This document shows, piece by piece, positions 7,081 to 15,804 of a DNA stretch of 64,000 bases. The position numbers and the translations under genes were made by a program. Source of the stretch: Pseudoclavibacter sp. RFBB5 (lineage in GTDB: Bacteria > Actinomycetota > Actinomycetes > Actinomycetales > Microbacteriaceae); contig NZ_PSTZ01000007.1 of the NCBI RefSeq assembly GCF_002931555.1, positions 62,001 to 126,000 on the forward strand. The letters run 5' to 3'. The notes under the pieces are model-generated. The model was not told the DNA's origin. It searched no databases and saw nothing but the letters and a program-made list of their open reading frames with translations. Positions within the stretch are counted from its first letter, which is position 1. Every line of letters begins with the position of its first letter.

Positions 7081-8619
7081 GTGAGAGACTTCCGGCTTGT
7101 GACTTCCGCAAGCGCATCCGAGAACAGCAACCCGCATGAGGCCGCGCGCGAACCGCAAGCCGTCGCCGGCCAGAAGAGCGACGCGCACCACCTGCAGCGT
7201 TCGCTGACGCCTCGGCAGCTCGCGATGATGGGCCTCGGCGGGGCGATCGGCGCCGGCCTCTTCGTCGGTTCCGGGCAGGCGATCGCGGTCGCCGGACCCG
7301 CCGTCATCGTGTCCTACGCGGTCGCGGGCCTCCTCGTCATCCTCGTGCTGTTCATGCTCGCCGAGATGGCCGCCGCCGACCCGCAGAGCGGTGCCTTCTC
7401 CGTGTACGCGGCGAAGGCCTTCGGCGCGACCGCGGGTGCGACGCTCGGCTGGTTCTACTGGATGCAGCTCGTCATCGTCATCGCCGCCGAGGCCACGGGA
7501 GCCGCCGCCATCGTGGCCGCCTGGACGCCCGGCATCCCGCAGGGCATCTGGGCGCTCGCCTTCATGGTGGCGTTCACCCTCATCAACCTCCTCGGCGTGC
7601 GCCGTTACGGCTCCTTCGAGTTCTGGTTCGCGGTGCTCAAGGTCGCCGCCATCATCGGCTTCCTCGCCCTCGGTGCCGCGCTCCTCGTCGGGCTCATCCC
7701 CGACGTGCCCTCGCCCGGCCTGTCCAACCTCGTCGCGCACGACGGCTTCGCGCCGACCGGCATCCTCGGCATCTCCGCGGCACTCCTCATCGTCATGTTC
7801 AGCTTCGGCGGCACCGAGCTCACCGCGATCGCCGCCGCCGAGACCCGCGACCCCGCCACGAGCATCCGCCGCGCCGTGCGCAGCGTGCTCTGGCGCATCC
7901 TGCTCTTCTACATCGGCTCCGTGTTCGTGATCGTCGCCGCCCTGCCGTGGATGGACCCGGCCGTCGTCGCCGGCCCGTTCGCCGCCGTGCTCGCCCTCAC
8001 GAACATCCCCGGCGTGGACCTCATCATGTCGGCCATCATCGTCATCGCCCTGCTCTCGGCACTCAACGCGAACCTCTACGGCGCCTCCCGCATGGTCTAC
8101 TCGCTGTCCGAGCGCCGCTTCGCGCCCCGCGGAATGCAGCGCCTCGCCCGCAACGGCACGCCGACCGTCGCCGTGCTCGTCTCCGTCGGGGTCGGCTTCC
8201 TCACCGTCATCTTCAACTTCCTCGCGCCCGACGCCGTCCTGCCGACCCTCCTCAACATCGTCGGCTCGACCCTCATCGTGCTGTGGGCGACGGTCACCGC
8301 CTCCCAGCTCGTGCTGCGGCGGCGAGCGGATGCGCGCGGCGAGACCCTCACAGCCCGCATGCCCGGCTTCCCCTGGCTGAGCATCCTGGCGGCCGTGATC
8401 CTCGCAGTCATCGTCGTGCTGACCATGCTGAACGAGGGGTCTCGGGAGCAGCTGCTCGCGACGCTGGGCATGACCGCGGTCATCGCCGTCGCCTGCGCGC
8501 TCACCAACCGGCACCTGCGCAGGCAGGGCGTCGATCCCGTGCAGCTGCTGCGCGGAGAGGTGCATGAAGGGGCTGCAGGAACTGAGGCGCCCGGATCTGG
8601 CAACGCACAGAAGAAGTAA
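7081..8619 (+). CDS. APC-family amino-acid permease
   Basis: A 512-residue carrier with twelve predicted membrane segments of the amino acid-polyamine-organocation superfamily, AAT (GABA/proline/aromatic amino acid) branch. The first helix has the substrate-binding stretch MMGLGGAIGAGLFVGSG, and the sixth has FSFGGTEL. Both unwound-helix motifs are expected in proton-coupled amino-acid importers. The start is GTG at 7081 or GTG at 7099; neither has a convincing ribosome binding site. The gene is monocistronic. The individual amino acid transported cannot be told from sequence. Confidence 0.88.
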   Translation: MRDFRLVTSASASENSNPHEAAREPQAVAGQKSDAHHLQRSLTPRQLAMMGLGGAIGAGLFVGSGQAIAVAGPAVIVSYAVAGLLVILVLFMLAEMAAADPQSGAFSVYAAKAFGATAGATLGWFYWMQLVIVIAAEATGAAAIVAAWTPGIPQGIWALAFMVAFTLINLLGVRRYGSFEFWFAVLKVAAIIGFLALGAALLVGLIPDVPSPGLSNLVAHDGFAPTGILGISAALLIVMFSFGGTELTAIAAAETRDPATSIRRAVRSVLWRILLFYIGSVFVIVAALPWMDPAVVAGPFAAVLALTNIPGVDLIMSAIIVIALLSALNANLYGASRMVYSLSERRFAPRGMQRLARNGTPTVAVLVSVGVGFLTVIFNFLAPDAVLPTLLNIVGSTLIVLWATVTASQLVLRRRADARGETLTARMPGFPWLSILAAVILAVIVVLTMLNEGSREQLLATLGMTAVIAVACALTNRHLRRQGVDPVQLLRGEVHEGAAGTEAPGSGNAQKK

Positions 8620-8787
8620 GTGAACATCGTTTCTGCACTGCCTGACCCGTTGATCCGAAGCTATGTTCGGGAAGTCGGGAATCTAGGTTCCACCCACGTC
8701 TGGGGATAAGTCCAAGGGCGGCCGATTTTCGGTCGCGATCGGTGCGGAAAGTTATCCGCGAAACCGCAGAATGTCGGTGGTTGTCCG

Positions 8788-8793
8788 TAGCGT
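8788..8793 (+). promoter_or_regulatory. -10 element of the DUF222-HNH gene (leaderless)
   Basis: TAGCGT ends exactly 7 bases before the ATG at 8801. This supports 8801 over the in-frame ATG at 8771, which would lie upstream of the transcription start. Confidence 0.5.
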
Positions 8794-8800
8794 TGGGGAC

Positions 8801-10393
8801 ATGCAACAGCACCGCGAGCACGACCTCCCGAACCCGGGGTTTGACCCTTCGGATCCGGCGTCTGTTGCTGCGCGTAGGTCGTACATTCTGGCGTTGGAGG
8901 AGCGGGCGGCCGCGATGATCGCGGCAGGGTCCGCGTTGCAGTTGCGGGCGCATGCGGCGGCGTACGACTTCGGTCACGTGTTGGATGCGGCGGAGGGATG
9001 CGCGGAGTCGGCGATGCATGTGCGGTCGATCGCGAACGAGGTGGCGCTGGTCATGCAGGTGACGTCCGGGGCTGCTCAGGGACAGCTGGCGCTCGCGTCG
9101 ATGACGCAGCAGGATTTCGCGGCGCTGGCGGTCGCGTTGGACGAGAACGTCGTGACGCCCGCGCAGGTGCACAAGCTGGTCGAGGTGGGGTTCAAAGTGA
9201 ACCACGATGATCCGGTCGAGCAGGCGGAGCGGCGTGCGCTGTTCGTGGAGGTGATGCTTGAGCGGGTTCGGCGGGAGCCGTTGCCGCCGCAGGCACTGCG
9301 GAAGGCTGCGGAGCGGGTCGCGGAGGAGCTGACTGGCGAGTCCATCGATCAGCGGCATGCGCGGGCGAGGCTGCAGCGTCGAGCGACGGTCGAAGATCTT
9401 GGCGACGGGATGAGCATCATTCGGGTCACGACGGACACGTTCGTCGCGCACGCGATCCGCGACCGGGTGCGGAAGCAGGCGCTCGCGATCATCAAGGCGC
9501 GCCAGAGGGTCGGTGCAGCACCTCATGCCGAGACACAGATCGCCGCCGACGCCGACGCCGACGCCGCGGCCGCCGACGCCGCCGGGGCAGCGTCCGCAGC
9601 CGGAAGCGCATTCGGGGTAGCCGTCGATGATGCTCGCGCTTCCGCGGAAGCTGGCGAAGAACCGGACGAGCGGAGTCTGAACGAGGTCATGTCCGACGTC
9701 GTCGCCGACATGCTCCTCACCAGCGACCCGATGGGCAACTCCGCGGCCGCCGGTATCCAGGCCAACGTGCAGCTCTCGATCCCGATCACGACGGTACTCG
9801 CCGACAGCGACTCCGCGAGCGACCAGCCGGGCCGGGCGCCCGCGATGCTCGACGGGATGACACCCATGCCGATCGAGGACGCGAAGCGCCTCGCCGCGAC
9901 CGCACCAGCGTTCCTCCGCGTGCTCACGCACCCGATCACCGGGGCCGTGCAGGCCGTCGACTCCTACAAGCCGACCGCGGCGATGCGCGCATTCCTGCAG
10001 GCCCGCGACATCCACTGCCGCTTCATCGGCTGCCGACAACCCGCCGTGAGGTGCGAGCTCGACCACACCGAGGACTACCAGCACGGCGGCAAGACCGCGG
10101 TCTGGAACCTCAGCGACTTCTGCAAGAACCACCACATCGTCAAACACCACACCGCCTGGAAAGTGCGACAACTCGACGGCGGCGTCCTCGAATGGACCAC
10201 ACCAAGCGGGAGGATCTACATCAGCAGACCCGAACCCCACGGCGTGATCTTCACACCAACCGACCAACTCTTCAGACCGACGGAAGAACCCAGGAGAGGC
10301 GAGCCCGTTCACTCGGAGCGACGCGAACGTGCGCGTCCCGTCAGTGAAGCCCTGCCGCCGCGGCCCAACAGCAGCGCGACTCCACCGTTCTAG
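8801..10393 (+). CDS. DUF222 domain protein with C-terminal HNH endonuclease motif (13E12-type family)
   Basis: The 530-residue product has a helical DUF222 domain in its first half and an HNH nuclease motif near the C terminus: CRFIGCRQPAVRCELDH, then NLSDFCKNHH, with four Cys/His metal ligands around the catalytic ELDHTEDY. Such genes are multicopy in actinobacteria and their role is unclear; some resemble mobile or self-splicing-associated nucleases. An Ala/Asp-rich linker encoded by repeated GCCGAC units (about residues 247-266) separates the domains. Codon use in the first 500 bases is less GC-biased than in neighbouring genes, which hints at transfer. The start at 8801 fits a leaderless transcript. 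Confidence 0.82.
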   Translation: MQQHREHDLPNPGFDPSDPASVAARRSYILALEERAAAMIAAGSALQLRAHAAAYDFGHVLDAAEGCAESAMHVRSIANEVALVMQVTSGAAQGQLALASMTQQDFAALAVALDENVVTPAQVHKLVEVGFKVNHDDPVEQAERRALFVEVMLERVRREPLPPQALRKAAERVAEELTGESIDQRHARARLQRRATVEDLGDGMSIIRVTTDTFVAHAIRDRVRKQALAIIKARQRVGAAPHAETQIAADADADAAAADAAGAASAAGSAFGVAVDDARASAEAGEEPDERSLNEVMSDVVADMLLTSDPMGNSAAAGIQANVQLSIPITTVLADSDSASDQPGRAPAMLDGMTPMPIEDAKRLAATAPAFLRVLTHPITGAVQAVDSYKPTAAMRAFLQARDIHCRFIGCRQPAVRCELDHTEDYQHGGKTAVWNLSDFCKNHHIVKHHTAWKVRQLDGGVLEWTTPSGRIYISRPEPHGVIFTPTDQLFRPTEEPRRGEPVHSERRERARPVSEALPPRPNSSATPPF

Positions 10394-10397
10394 TCCC

Positions 10398-10427
10398 GCC
10401 GTGGCCGTGGCCGTGGCCGTTGCCGTG
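10398..10427. repeat. Hexanucleotide tandem repeat GCCGTG x5
   Basis: Five head-to-tail copies of GCCGTG (the fourth is GCCGTT) lie directly after the DUF222-HNH stop, in the gap between converging genes. This is a candidate slippage-prone microsatellite with no coding role. Confidence 0.85.
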
Positions 10428-10498
10428 TTCTTTGCTGCTCCTGACTCCTGCGCGCGGTCATACCTGCACGCAAGGGCCGCCGCGGGGACGAGCGGGGA

Positions 10499-11125
10499 CT
10501 AGCGGAGAACGCCGCGCGTCCTCGCCTCGGAGACCGCCGCCGTGCGCGACGTCACGCCGAGCTTCGTGAAGACGTGCGCGAGGTGCGACTTCACCGTCGT
10601 CTCCGTGACGAACAGGGCCGCAGCGACCTCCGTGTTGGAACGGCCGGCCGCGACGAGCTCGAGCACCTCGATCTCCCGCGGCGAGAGACTCTGCTGCGGC
10701 GCCCGCAGCCGATCCATGAGGCGCGACGCGATCGGCGGGGCCAACGCACTCGCGCCTCCCGCCGCCGCGCGCACCGCCGCGAGCAGCTCGTGCGGGGGCG
10801 CATCCTTCAACAGGTAGCCGCTGGCACCGGCCTCGACGGCGCCGAGGATGTCGCCGTCCGAGTCGTAGTTCGTCACCACGAGCACGTGCGGGGGAGTCGG
10901 CAAGGCGCGGATGCGCTTCGTCGCCGAAGCCCCCGTCTCGTTCTCGCGAGCCCCGAACTGCAGGTCCATGAGCACCAGGTCCGGCCGCGTATCCACCGCG
11001 GCGCGCACCGCCTCCTCCGCGGTCGAAGCCTCAGCGACGACCTCGATGTCGGACTCGCCGCCGAGCAGAGCCCTCAGGCCAGCACGGACCACAGGGTGGT
11101 CGTCGGCGATGACGATGCGGATCAT
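10499..11125 (-). CDS. NarL/LuxR-family response regulator
   Basis: A 208-residue regulator with an N-terminal receiver (IADDHPVVRAGL; phosphoacceptor Asp54 in LVLMDLQFG; Lys in YLLKDAPP) and a C-terminal LuxR helix-turn-helix (LSPREIEVLELVAAGRSN, then VTETTVKSHLAHVFTKLGV). Its start overlaps the stop of the upstream kinase gene (ATGA), so the pair is co-translated. The pair diverges from an ABC transporter operon at 12556, the most likely target. Such DesK/LiaS-type systems often sense envelope stress or drugs in actinobacteria. Confidence 0.93.
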   Translation of the reverse strand: MIRIVIADDHPVVRAGLRALLGGESDIEVVAEASTAEEAVRAAVDTRPDLVLMDLQFGARENETGASATKRIRALPTPPHVLVVTNYDSDGDILGAVEAGASGYLLKDAPPHELLAAVRAAAGGASALAPPIASRLMDRLRAPQQSLSPREIEVLELVAAGRSNTEVAAALFVTETTVKSHLAHVFTKLGVTSRTAAVSEARTRGVLR

Positions 11126-12390
11126 GCGGCGACCTCGCGAGGGAGCGTGACGGTCAGGGTCGTGCCCCGGCCCGCCATGGACGCCAACGCCAGAGTGCCG
11201 CCCAGCTGCTGCACACGGTCGCGGGTCGCGACGAGACCGAACGAGTCGGAGCTCGGACGCGCCGCCCTCGAAGCCGCATCCGCATCGAACCCCTGGCCGT
11301 CGTCGGCGATCGTGAACACCAGTCCGGCATCCGTCTCGTCGAGCGTGATCGTCGCGCGGCGAGCACCCGAATGCTGGGTGACGTTCGCGAGCGCACCCTG
11401 GGCGATGCGCAGCAGCGCAGTCTGCACGGGCATCGGCAGCGGGTGGGCGCTCGCGCGCACGTCGACACGCAGACCGTGCGCCGCGGTCGTCGCCTCCCCC
11501 AGCCGACGGAGCGCCTGCTCCAGGTCAGCACCGTCGAGGTCCGGCGGCGAGAGCTCGCGGATGAAGCGCCGCGTCTCCGCGAGATCAGCCGCAGCCGTCT
11601 CCCGGGCGAGACGGATGTGCCCGACGCCAGGCCCCTCCGGGTCCGCGCGCTCGGCGGCGTGCAAGAGCATCTGGATGCTCGCCAGCCCCTGAGCGACCGT
11701 GTCGTGGATCTCGCGGGCAAGCCGCGCCCGCTCAGCGAGCGTCCCCGCCTCCCGCTCCGTCGCGACCAGATGCGCCTGCGTCTCGAGCAGCTCCCGCATC
11801 AGCGCCTCCCGCTCCCTCGCCTCCTTCGCGAGCGCCGCGTAGCCGAGGCCGATCAGCACGGCGACGCCGGCCCCGATGCACGGGCCGATGACACCAGCCA
11901 CCGACCAGCCCTCGTGCAGGCCGAGCCCGATGACGGCGACGGCGGTCATCGCGGCGACCGCGAGCATCCCGGCACGCCGACCGAGCACGTGCAGGACCAC
12001 GAAGAACAGCGGGAAGACGAGGTACGCGGCCTCTCTGGACAGCCACAGGAGCAGCATCCACTCGAGCGTCAGCGCGGTCAGCCACAGCAGGCGCCGACGC
12101 TCGAAGCGAGCTACAGGCACGAAGCGAGCTACACGCTCGAAGCGAGCGCCCGGCTCGGCGCTGGCTACACGCTCGGCGCGAGCTACAGGCTCGCCGCTGG
12201 CGCGGGTACTCGCGACGATTCCGAGGGCGTACGTCACCCCGAACAGCACAACCGCGCCGAGCACAGCGGGCGTGCTCGGATCCGGCGCCAGGAGTGCCCG
12301 AGCCGCGACGAGCGCGAGCAGGCCAAACAGCAGCACGTGGAGCCCCGTGCGCAACCCCACGAAGACAGGGGTGAGCGCAGAGGGGGACAT
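11122..12390 (-). CDS. HisKA_3-type sensor histidine kinase with an internal hexapeptide repeat
   Basis: A 422-residue kinase of the NarX/DesK type: several membrane helices (residues 12-60 and 100-186), a coiled linker, a dimerisation/phosphoacceptor domain with His229 in REIHDTVAQGL, and an ATPase domain with NVTQHS, ADDGQGF and SFGLVATRDRV. Residues 64-99 are six tandem hexapeptides of the type A(R/S)xExV, an arginine- and glutamate-rich insertion between membrane helices. The ATG at 12390 follows a GGGG-containing region and starts just before the first helix; longer forms add low-complexity sequence. It is coupled to its response regulator and divergent from the ABC transporter genes. 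Confidence 0.88.
   Translation of the reverse strand: MSPSALTPVFVGLRTGLHVLLFGLLALVAARALLAPDPSTPAVLGAVVLFGVTYALGIVASTRASGEPVARAERVASAEPGARFERVARFVPVARFERRRLLWLTALTLEWMLLLWLSREAAYLVFPLFFVVLHVLGRRAGMLAVAAMTAVAVIGLGLHEGWSVAGVIGPCIGAGVAVLIGLGYAALAKEAREREALMRELLETQAHLVATEREAGTLAERARLAREIHDTVAQGLASIQMLLHAAERADPEGPGVGHIRLARETAAADLAETRRFIRELSPPDLDGADLEQALRRLGEATTAAHGLRVDVRASAHPLPMPVQTALLRIAQGALANVTQHSGARRATITLDETDAGLVFTIADDGQGFDADAASRAARPSSDSFGLVATRDRVQQLGGTLALASMAGRGTTLTVTLPREVAA
12102..12209. repeat. 18-bp tandem repeat x6 inside the kinase gene
   Basis: Six consecutive 18-base units (first unit 12102-12119, built around CGAAGCGAGCTACA) encode six hexapeptides on the reverse strand. The unit length is a multiple of three, so copy-number change would keep the frame. 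Units two and three are nearly identical at their starts, suggesting recent expansion. Confidence 0.9.
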
Positions 12391-12523
12391 GCCGCTCAGC
12401 CTAGACACGAGTCGGAGCACCGGCATCCTTCGAAAGTTGGACGGGACGCTCCTCCCTGCGGAACAGGAGGTCCGTGCCCACGGCCGATGCCCGCGCCCCA
12501 CCCGCGGCGAGAAGGTTGCCTGA

Positions 12524-12541
12524 GTCGCCGCAACCGGCGAC
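12524..12541 (+). promoter_or_regulatory. Perfect 7-bp hairpin in the permease leader
   Basis: GTCGCCG and CGGCGAC pair around a CAAC loop, ending just before the GGAAAGGA ribosome binding site of the ABC permease gene at 12556. It could affect translation or be an operator for the divergent response regulator. Confidence 0.35.
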
Positions 12542-12555
12542 GGGAAAGGACCACC

Positions 12556-13740
12556 ATGTTCGTCGCCCTCCGCGACCTCCGCTTCGCACGCGGCCGATTC
12601 CTGCTCATCGGCGCCGTCGTGACACTCATCACCGTGCTCGTCGGATTCCTCAGCGGCCTCACCGGCGGCCTCGCCACCCAGAACATCTCGGGCATCCTCG
12701 CGCTGCCCGCCGACCGGCTCGCGTTCACGGTTCCCACCGGCGAAGACGCTCCGAGCTTCTCGACGTCCTCGCCCACCCGAGACCAGGCCGACACGATCGC
12801 CGCCATGCCGGGGGTGACTCGGGTCGACCCGCTCGGAATCAGCCAGCTCCGCGCAGAGAGCCCGACCACGGGCGCCGCAGTCGCCGTGTTCGGCGTGCCC
12901 GCTGACTTCAGCATCTTCGGGCCCTCGGATGGGACGAGCCCCCTCTCCGTGCCCTCGGAGGGGACGAGCCCCCTCTCCGTGCCCTCGGACGGCACGAACA
13001 CCATCCCCGAGCCAGCACCAGGCACGCACGCCCTTTCCGCACCCGCCGAGAGCACGATCGCCCTCTCCGAGGCGGCCGCAGACGAACTCGACGCGGTCGT
13101 GGGGGACGACGTCACGATCGGCGGCACGTCGTTCAGGGTCGACAGCGTCGGCCCGGACGCCTGGTACAGCCACACGCCCGTCGTCGAGATCAGCATCACC
13201 GACTGGCGCGCACTCGCCGAGGCGACCGGGTCACCCGACGCGTTCGCCACCGTGCTCGCCGTCTCCGGTGCCCCCGACTGGGCCGCAGTGGATGCGGAGG
13301 CCGGCGTCGTCTCGGAGACCCTGGTCGGATCGCTCACCGCTCTCTCCGCGTTCCGTTCCGAAGTGGGGTCGCTGCTGCTCATGGTGGCCATGCTCTTCGG
13401 CATCTCCGGCCTCGTGATCGGCGCGTTCTTCACCGTGTGGACGATGCAGCGCCAGGGTGATGTCGCGGTCCTCAAGGCGCTCGGCGCGAGCACACGATCA
13501 CTGGCTCGGGATGCGCTCGGGCAGGCGCTCCTCGTCCTGCTCGTCGGCATCGGCACCGGCATCGGGCTCGTCGCGATCCTTGGCGCCCTCGCCGGCCAGG
13601 CGCTCCCGTTCCTGCTCAGCCCCCTCACGACCCTCGTTCCCGGCGCGATCATGGTCGCGCTCGGCCTCGCCGGCGCCGCCTTCGCGCTGCGATCCGTCAC
13701 CTCAGCAGACCCGCTCACCGCCCTCGGAGGCAACCGATGA
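12556..13740 (+). CDS. ABC transporter permease (FtsX/MacB type) with decapeptide repeats
   Basis: A 394-residue permease. The N-terminal membrane segment (residues 14-40) is followed by a large extracellular domain, and three membrane segments lie in the last 130 residues (SLLLMVAMLFGISGLVIGAF and on), the FtsX topology. The coupling-helix region has VLKALGAS. Residues 123-172 are five degenerate decapeptides of the type PSDGTSPLSV, a Ser/Pro/Thr-rich insertion in the extracellular domain. The ATG follows GGAAAGGA. It is coupled by ATGA to the ATPase gene. Likely function: export of, or response to, a membrane-active compound, controlled by the divergent two-component system. Confidence 0.85.
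   Translation: MFVALRDLRFARGRFLLIGAVVTLITVLVGFLSGLTGGLATQNISGILALPADRLAFTVPTGEDAPSFSTSSPTRDQADTIAAMPGVTRVDPLGISQLRAESPTTGAAVAVFGVPADFSIFGPSDGTSPLSVPSEGTSPLSVPSDGTNTIPEPAPGTHALSAPAESTIALSEAAADELDAVVGDDVTIGGTSFRVDSVGPDAWYSHTPVVEISITDWRALAEATGSPDAFATVLAVSGAPDWAAVDAEAGVVSETLVGSLTALSAFRSEVGSLLLMVAMLFGISGLVIGAFFTVWTMQRQGDVAVLKALGASTRSLARDALGQALLVLLVGIGTGIGLVAILGALAGQALPFLLSPLTTLVPGAIMVALGLAGAAFALRSVTSADPLTALGGNR
12922..13071. repeat. 30-bp tandem repeat x5 inside the permease gene
   Basis: Units begin at 12922, 12952, 12982, 13012 and 13042. The first two differ at two bases (a GAT/GAG codon and a neighbouring base) over 30, while the last three have diverged. The repeat keeps the frame and encodes Ser/Pro/Thr-rich decapeptides in the extracellular domain. 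Confidence 0.9.
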
Positions 13741-14423
13741 TCACCCTCGACAACGTCACGCTCACCTTCCCAGACGGCGCCGGCCGCCTCACGGCGCTCG
13801 AGAGCGTCAGCCTCACGGCCGCGCCCGGCACCGTCACGGGCATCACAGGGCCGAGCGGCTCCGGCAAGTCGAGCCTGCTCGCCGTCGCGGCCACCCTCAT
13901 CCGCCCCGACTCAGGCGGCGTGCGCATCGGCGACGTCGATGCCAGCGCGCTGAGCCGCTCCGAGTCGGCCGCCCTGCGCCGCTCTTCCATCGGCATCGTC
14001 TTCCAGCAGCCGAACCTCCTTCCCTCGCTGACGGCGCGCGAGCAGCTCCTCGTCATGAACGAGCTCGGTGAGCCGGGCAGTCGCGAGCGCCGGCGGGACG
14101 TGTCCGCCCGCGCTGACGAGCTGCTCGACGCGGTCGGCCTCGCCGAGCACCGGGCGAAGCGCCCGCACCAGCTCTCCGGTGGCCAGCGGCAGCGCGTCAA
14201 CATCGCGCGAGCCCTCATGAACGGTCCGAGCGCGCTGCTCGTCGACGAGCCGACCAGCGCGCTCGACCAGGAGCGGGGAGCGGCCATCATCGAGCTCGTC
14301 CTGCGCCTCAGCAGGGAGCTCGACACCGCCACCCTGCTCGTCACCCACGACCTGACGCACCTCCCCAGCCTGCATTCGTCGGTGCAGCTCGTCGACGGGG
14401 GCCTCGCGCAGCTCCAGAGCTGA
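13737..14423 (+). CDS. ABC transporter ATP-binding protein (LolD/MacB-type)
   Basis: A 228-residue ATPase with Walker A GPSGSGKSS, Q-loop FQQPNL, signature LSGGQRQR, Walker B LLVDEPTSALD and H-loop VTHD, so it is catalytically complete. It belongs to the group that energises FtsX-type permeases. The ATG overlaps the permease stop (ATGA), so the two form one transporter. It is probably induced by the divergent NarL-type system. Confidence 0.93.
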   Translation: MITLDNVTLTFPDGAGRLTALESVSLTAAPGTVTGITGPSGSGKSSLLAVAATLIRPDSGGVRIGDVDASALSRSESAALRRSSIGIVFQQPNLLPSLTAREQLLVMNELGEPGSRERRRDVSARADELLDAVGLAEHRAKRPHQLSGGQRQRVNIARALMNGPSALLVDEPTSALDQERGAAIIELVLRLSRELDTATLLVTHDLTHLPSLHSSVQLVDGGLAQLQS

Positions 14424-14559
14424 CGGATGCGGCTCCGCCAGACGGCTTCGACGCAGCCAGGCGAGCTCGGTTCCGCCAAGCTGGCACGAACGCGGTCGAG
14501 CTGCGCGAGAATCGGGAGGCGACCGAACTCCGGCCGCTGAGGAAGGTGGCCGAAAACGC

Positions 14560-15804
14560 ATGCGCATCATCGTCGTCGGAGCCGGCCTGGCCGGCCTCAC
14601 GTCCGCGTGGGAACTGCACAAGCTCGGCCACGAGGTCACCGTGCTCGAGGCGCGGGACCGCGTCGGCGGCCGCACCTGGTCGCAGCGACTCGGCAACGGG
14701 CAGCTGACCGAGCGCGGCGGCGAGTACGTGTTCCCCACCGAGTTCGCGATCCGCCGCCTCGCCGCCGAGGTTGGGGTGCCCATCCTCAGCCACAATGTCC
14801 GCTACGCCAGGCGGACCCTCGACGGCCGGCACGTGTCGTTCGCCGAGCTCGAGGCCACGACCGCGCGCGTCACCGAGACGCTGCGACGGATGCTCGCGGA
14901 CGGGGCCACGCGAGTCTCCGTCGACGAGGCGCACAGGGAGGCGCTCGGCCGCGGCTACCAACACGACCCGGTGTACCGGCGCGTGGTCACGTCGCTCGCG
15001 AACAACCCGAGGCTCGTCAGCGCCGAATCGGCCCTCCTCCACGACCCCGACGCCGGCCAGCCGTTCATCGACGACGGCGGGCGGTTCGTCGCCGGCAACC
15101 AGTCACTGGCGATCGAGCTCGCGCGCCGGCTGGGGGCGGCCGTGCGGCTCGAGCATCCCATCACGGCCGTCGACCAGTCCGCGGCCGGGGTCGAGGTGAC
15201 CCTGTCCGACGGCTCCGCGCTGCACGGCGACGCGGCCGTCATCGCGGTGCCGCTCCCGATCCTGCGCGGACTGCGGATCGGGTTCGAGCTGCCGGATGCG
15301 CAGCAGGCGGCACTCGACCACCGCATCATGGGCACGGCTGCGAAGCTCGGCGTGCCGCTCACCGCGGTCGACGACGACGTTGCACTGCAGAGCGCCGACC
15401 TGAGCTGGTGGTCGTGGCGGTCCCTGTCTGCGGATGGGGAGCACCGCATCCCTGCCCTCTCGTGCTTCGCGGGCAGCCGCACGACGCTCGACGCGCTGCG
15501 CACGGCCGACGGGCCAGACACCTGGGCCGGCCAGCTGCGCACCCTGCGCCCCGAGCTGGTCATCGACGGCGACGTGCTGCTCACCGACTGGAGCGCCGAC
15601 CCGTGGACTCACGGCTCCTACTCGGCGGCGTCCCTCGACTGGACCCCCACCGACCTCGACGCGTTCGACGCCCCAGCCGGACGCGTCGCGTTCGCCGGCG
15701 AGCACACGGGCCTCGAGCAGACCCTCAACGGCGCCGTCGTCTCCGGGCTGCGCGCGGCTCGAGCACTCGAACCCGTGGGCGCGACTGCGCGCGGCGCGCG
15801 ATGA
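14560..15804 (+). CDS. FAD-dependent amine oxidase-like oxidoreductase
   Basis: A 414-residue flavoprotein. The N terminus has the FAD dinucleotide fold GAGLAGLTSAWEL, then VLEARDRVGGRTWS, the second signature of flavin monoamine oxidases. The C terminus has FAGEHTG and LNGAVVSGLRAARAL, which close the FAD site. Such enzymes oxidise amines or act as phytoene-desaturase-like dehydrogenases, using oxygen. The length is normal. The gene is coupled by ATGA to a DUF2809 gene. The substrate is unknown; no obvious amine pathway is adjacent. Confidence 0.85.
   Translation: MRIIVVGAGLAGLTSAWELHKLGHEVTVLEARDRVGGRTWSQRLGNGQLTERGGEYVFPTEFAIRRLAAEVGVPILSHNVRYARRTLDGRHVSFAELEATTARVTETLRRMLADGATRVSVDEAHREALGRGYQHDPVYRRVVTSLANNPRLVSAESALLHDPDAGQPFIDDGGRFVAGNQSLAIELARRLGAAVRLEHPITAVDQSAAGVEVTLSDGSALHGDAAVIAVPLPILRGLRIGFELPDAQQAALDHRIMGTAAKLGVPLTAVDDDVALQSADLSWWSWRSLSADGEHRIPALSCFAGSRTTLDALRTADGPDTWAGQLRTLRPELVIDGDVLLTDWSADPWTHGSYSAASLDWTPTDLDAFDAPAGRVAFAGEHTGLEQTLNGAVVSGLRAARALEPVGATARGAR

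Noticed and set aside
6973-8565. 530-codon reverse frame opposite the amino-acid permease
   Set aside because: The translation is charged low-complexity sequence, while the forward strand encodes a clear twelve-helix permease.
12922-13071. 30-bp repeats considered as a CRISPR array
   Set aside because: The repeats are head-to-tail with no spacers, degenerate and in frame within a permease gene; no cas gene is present.
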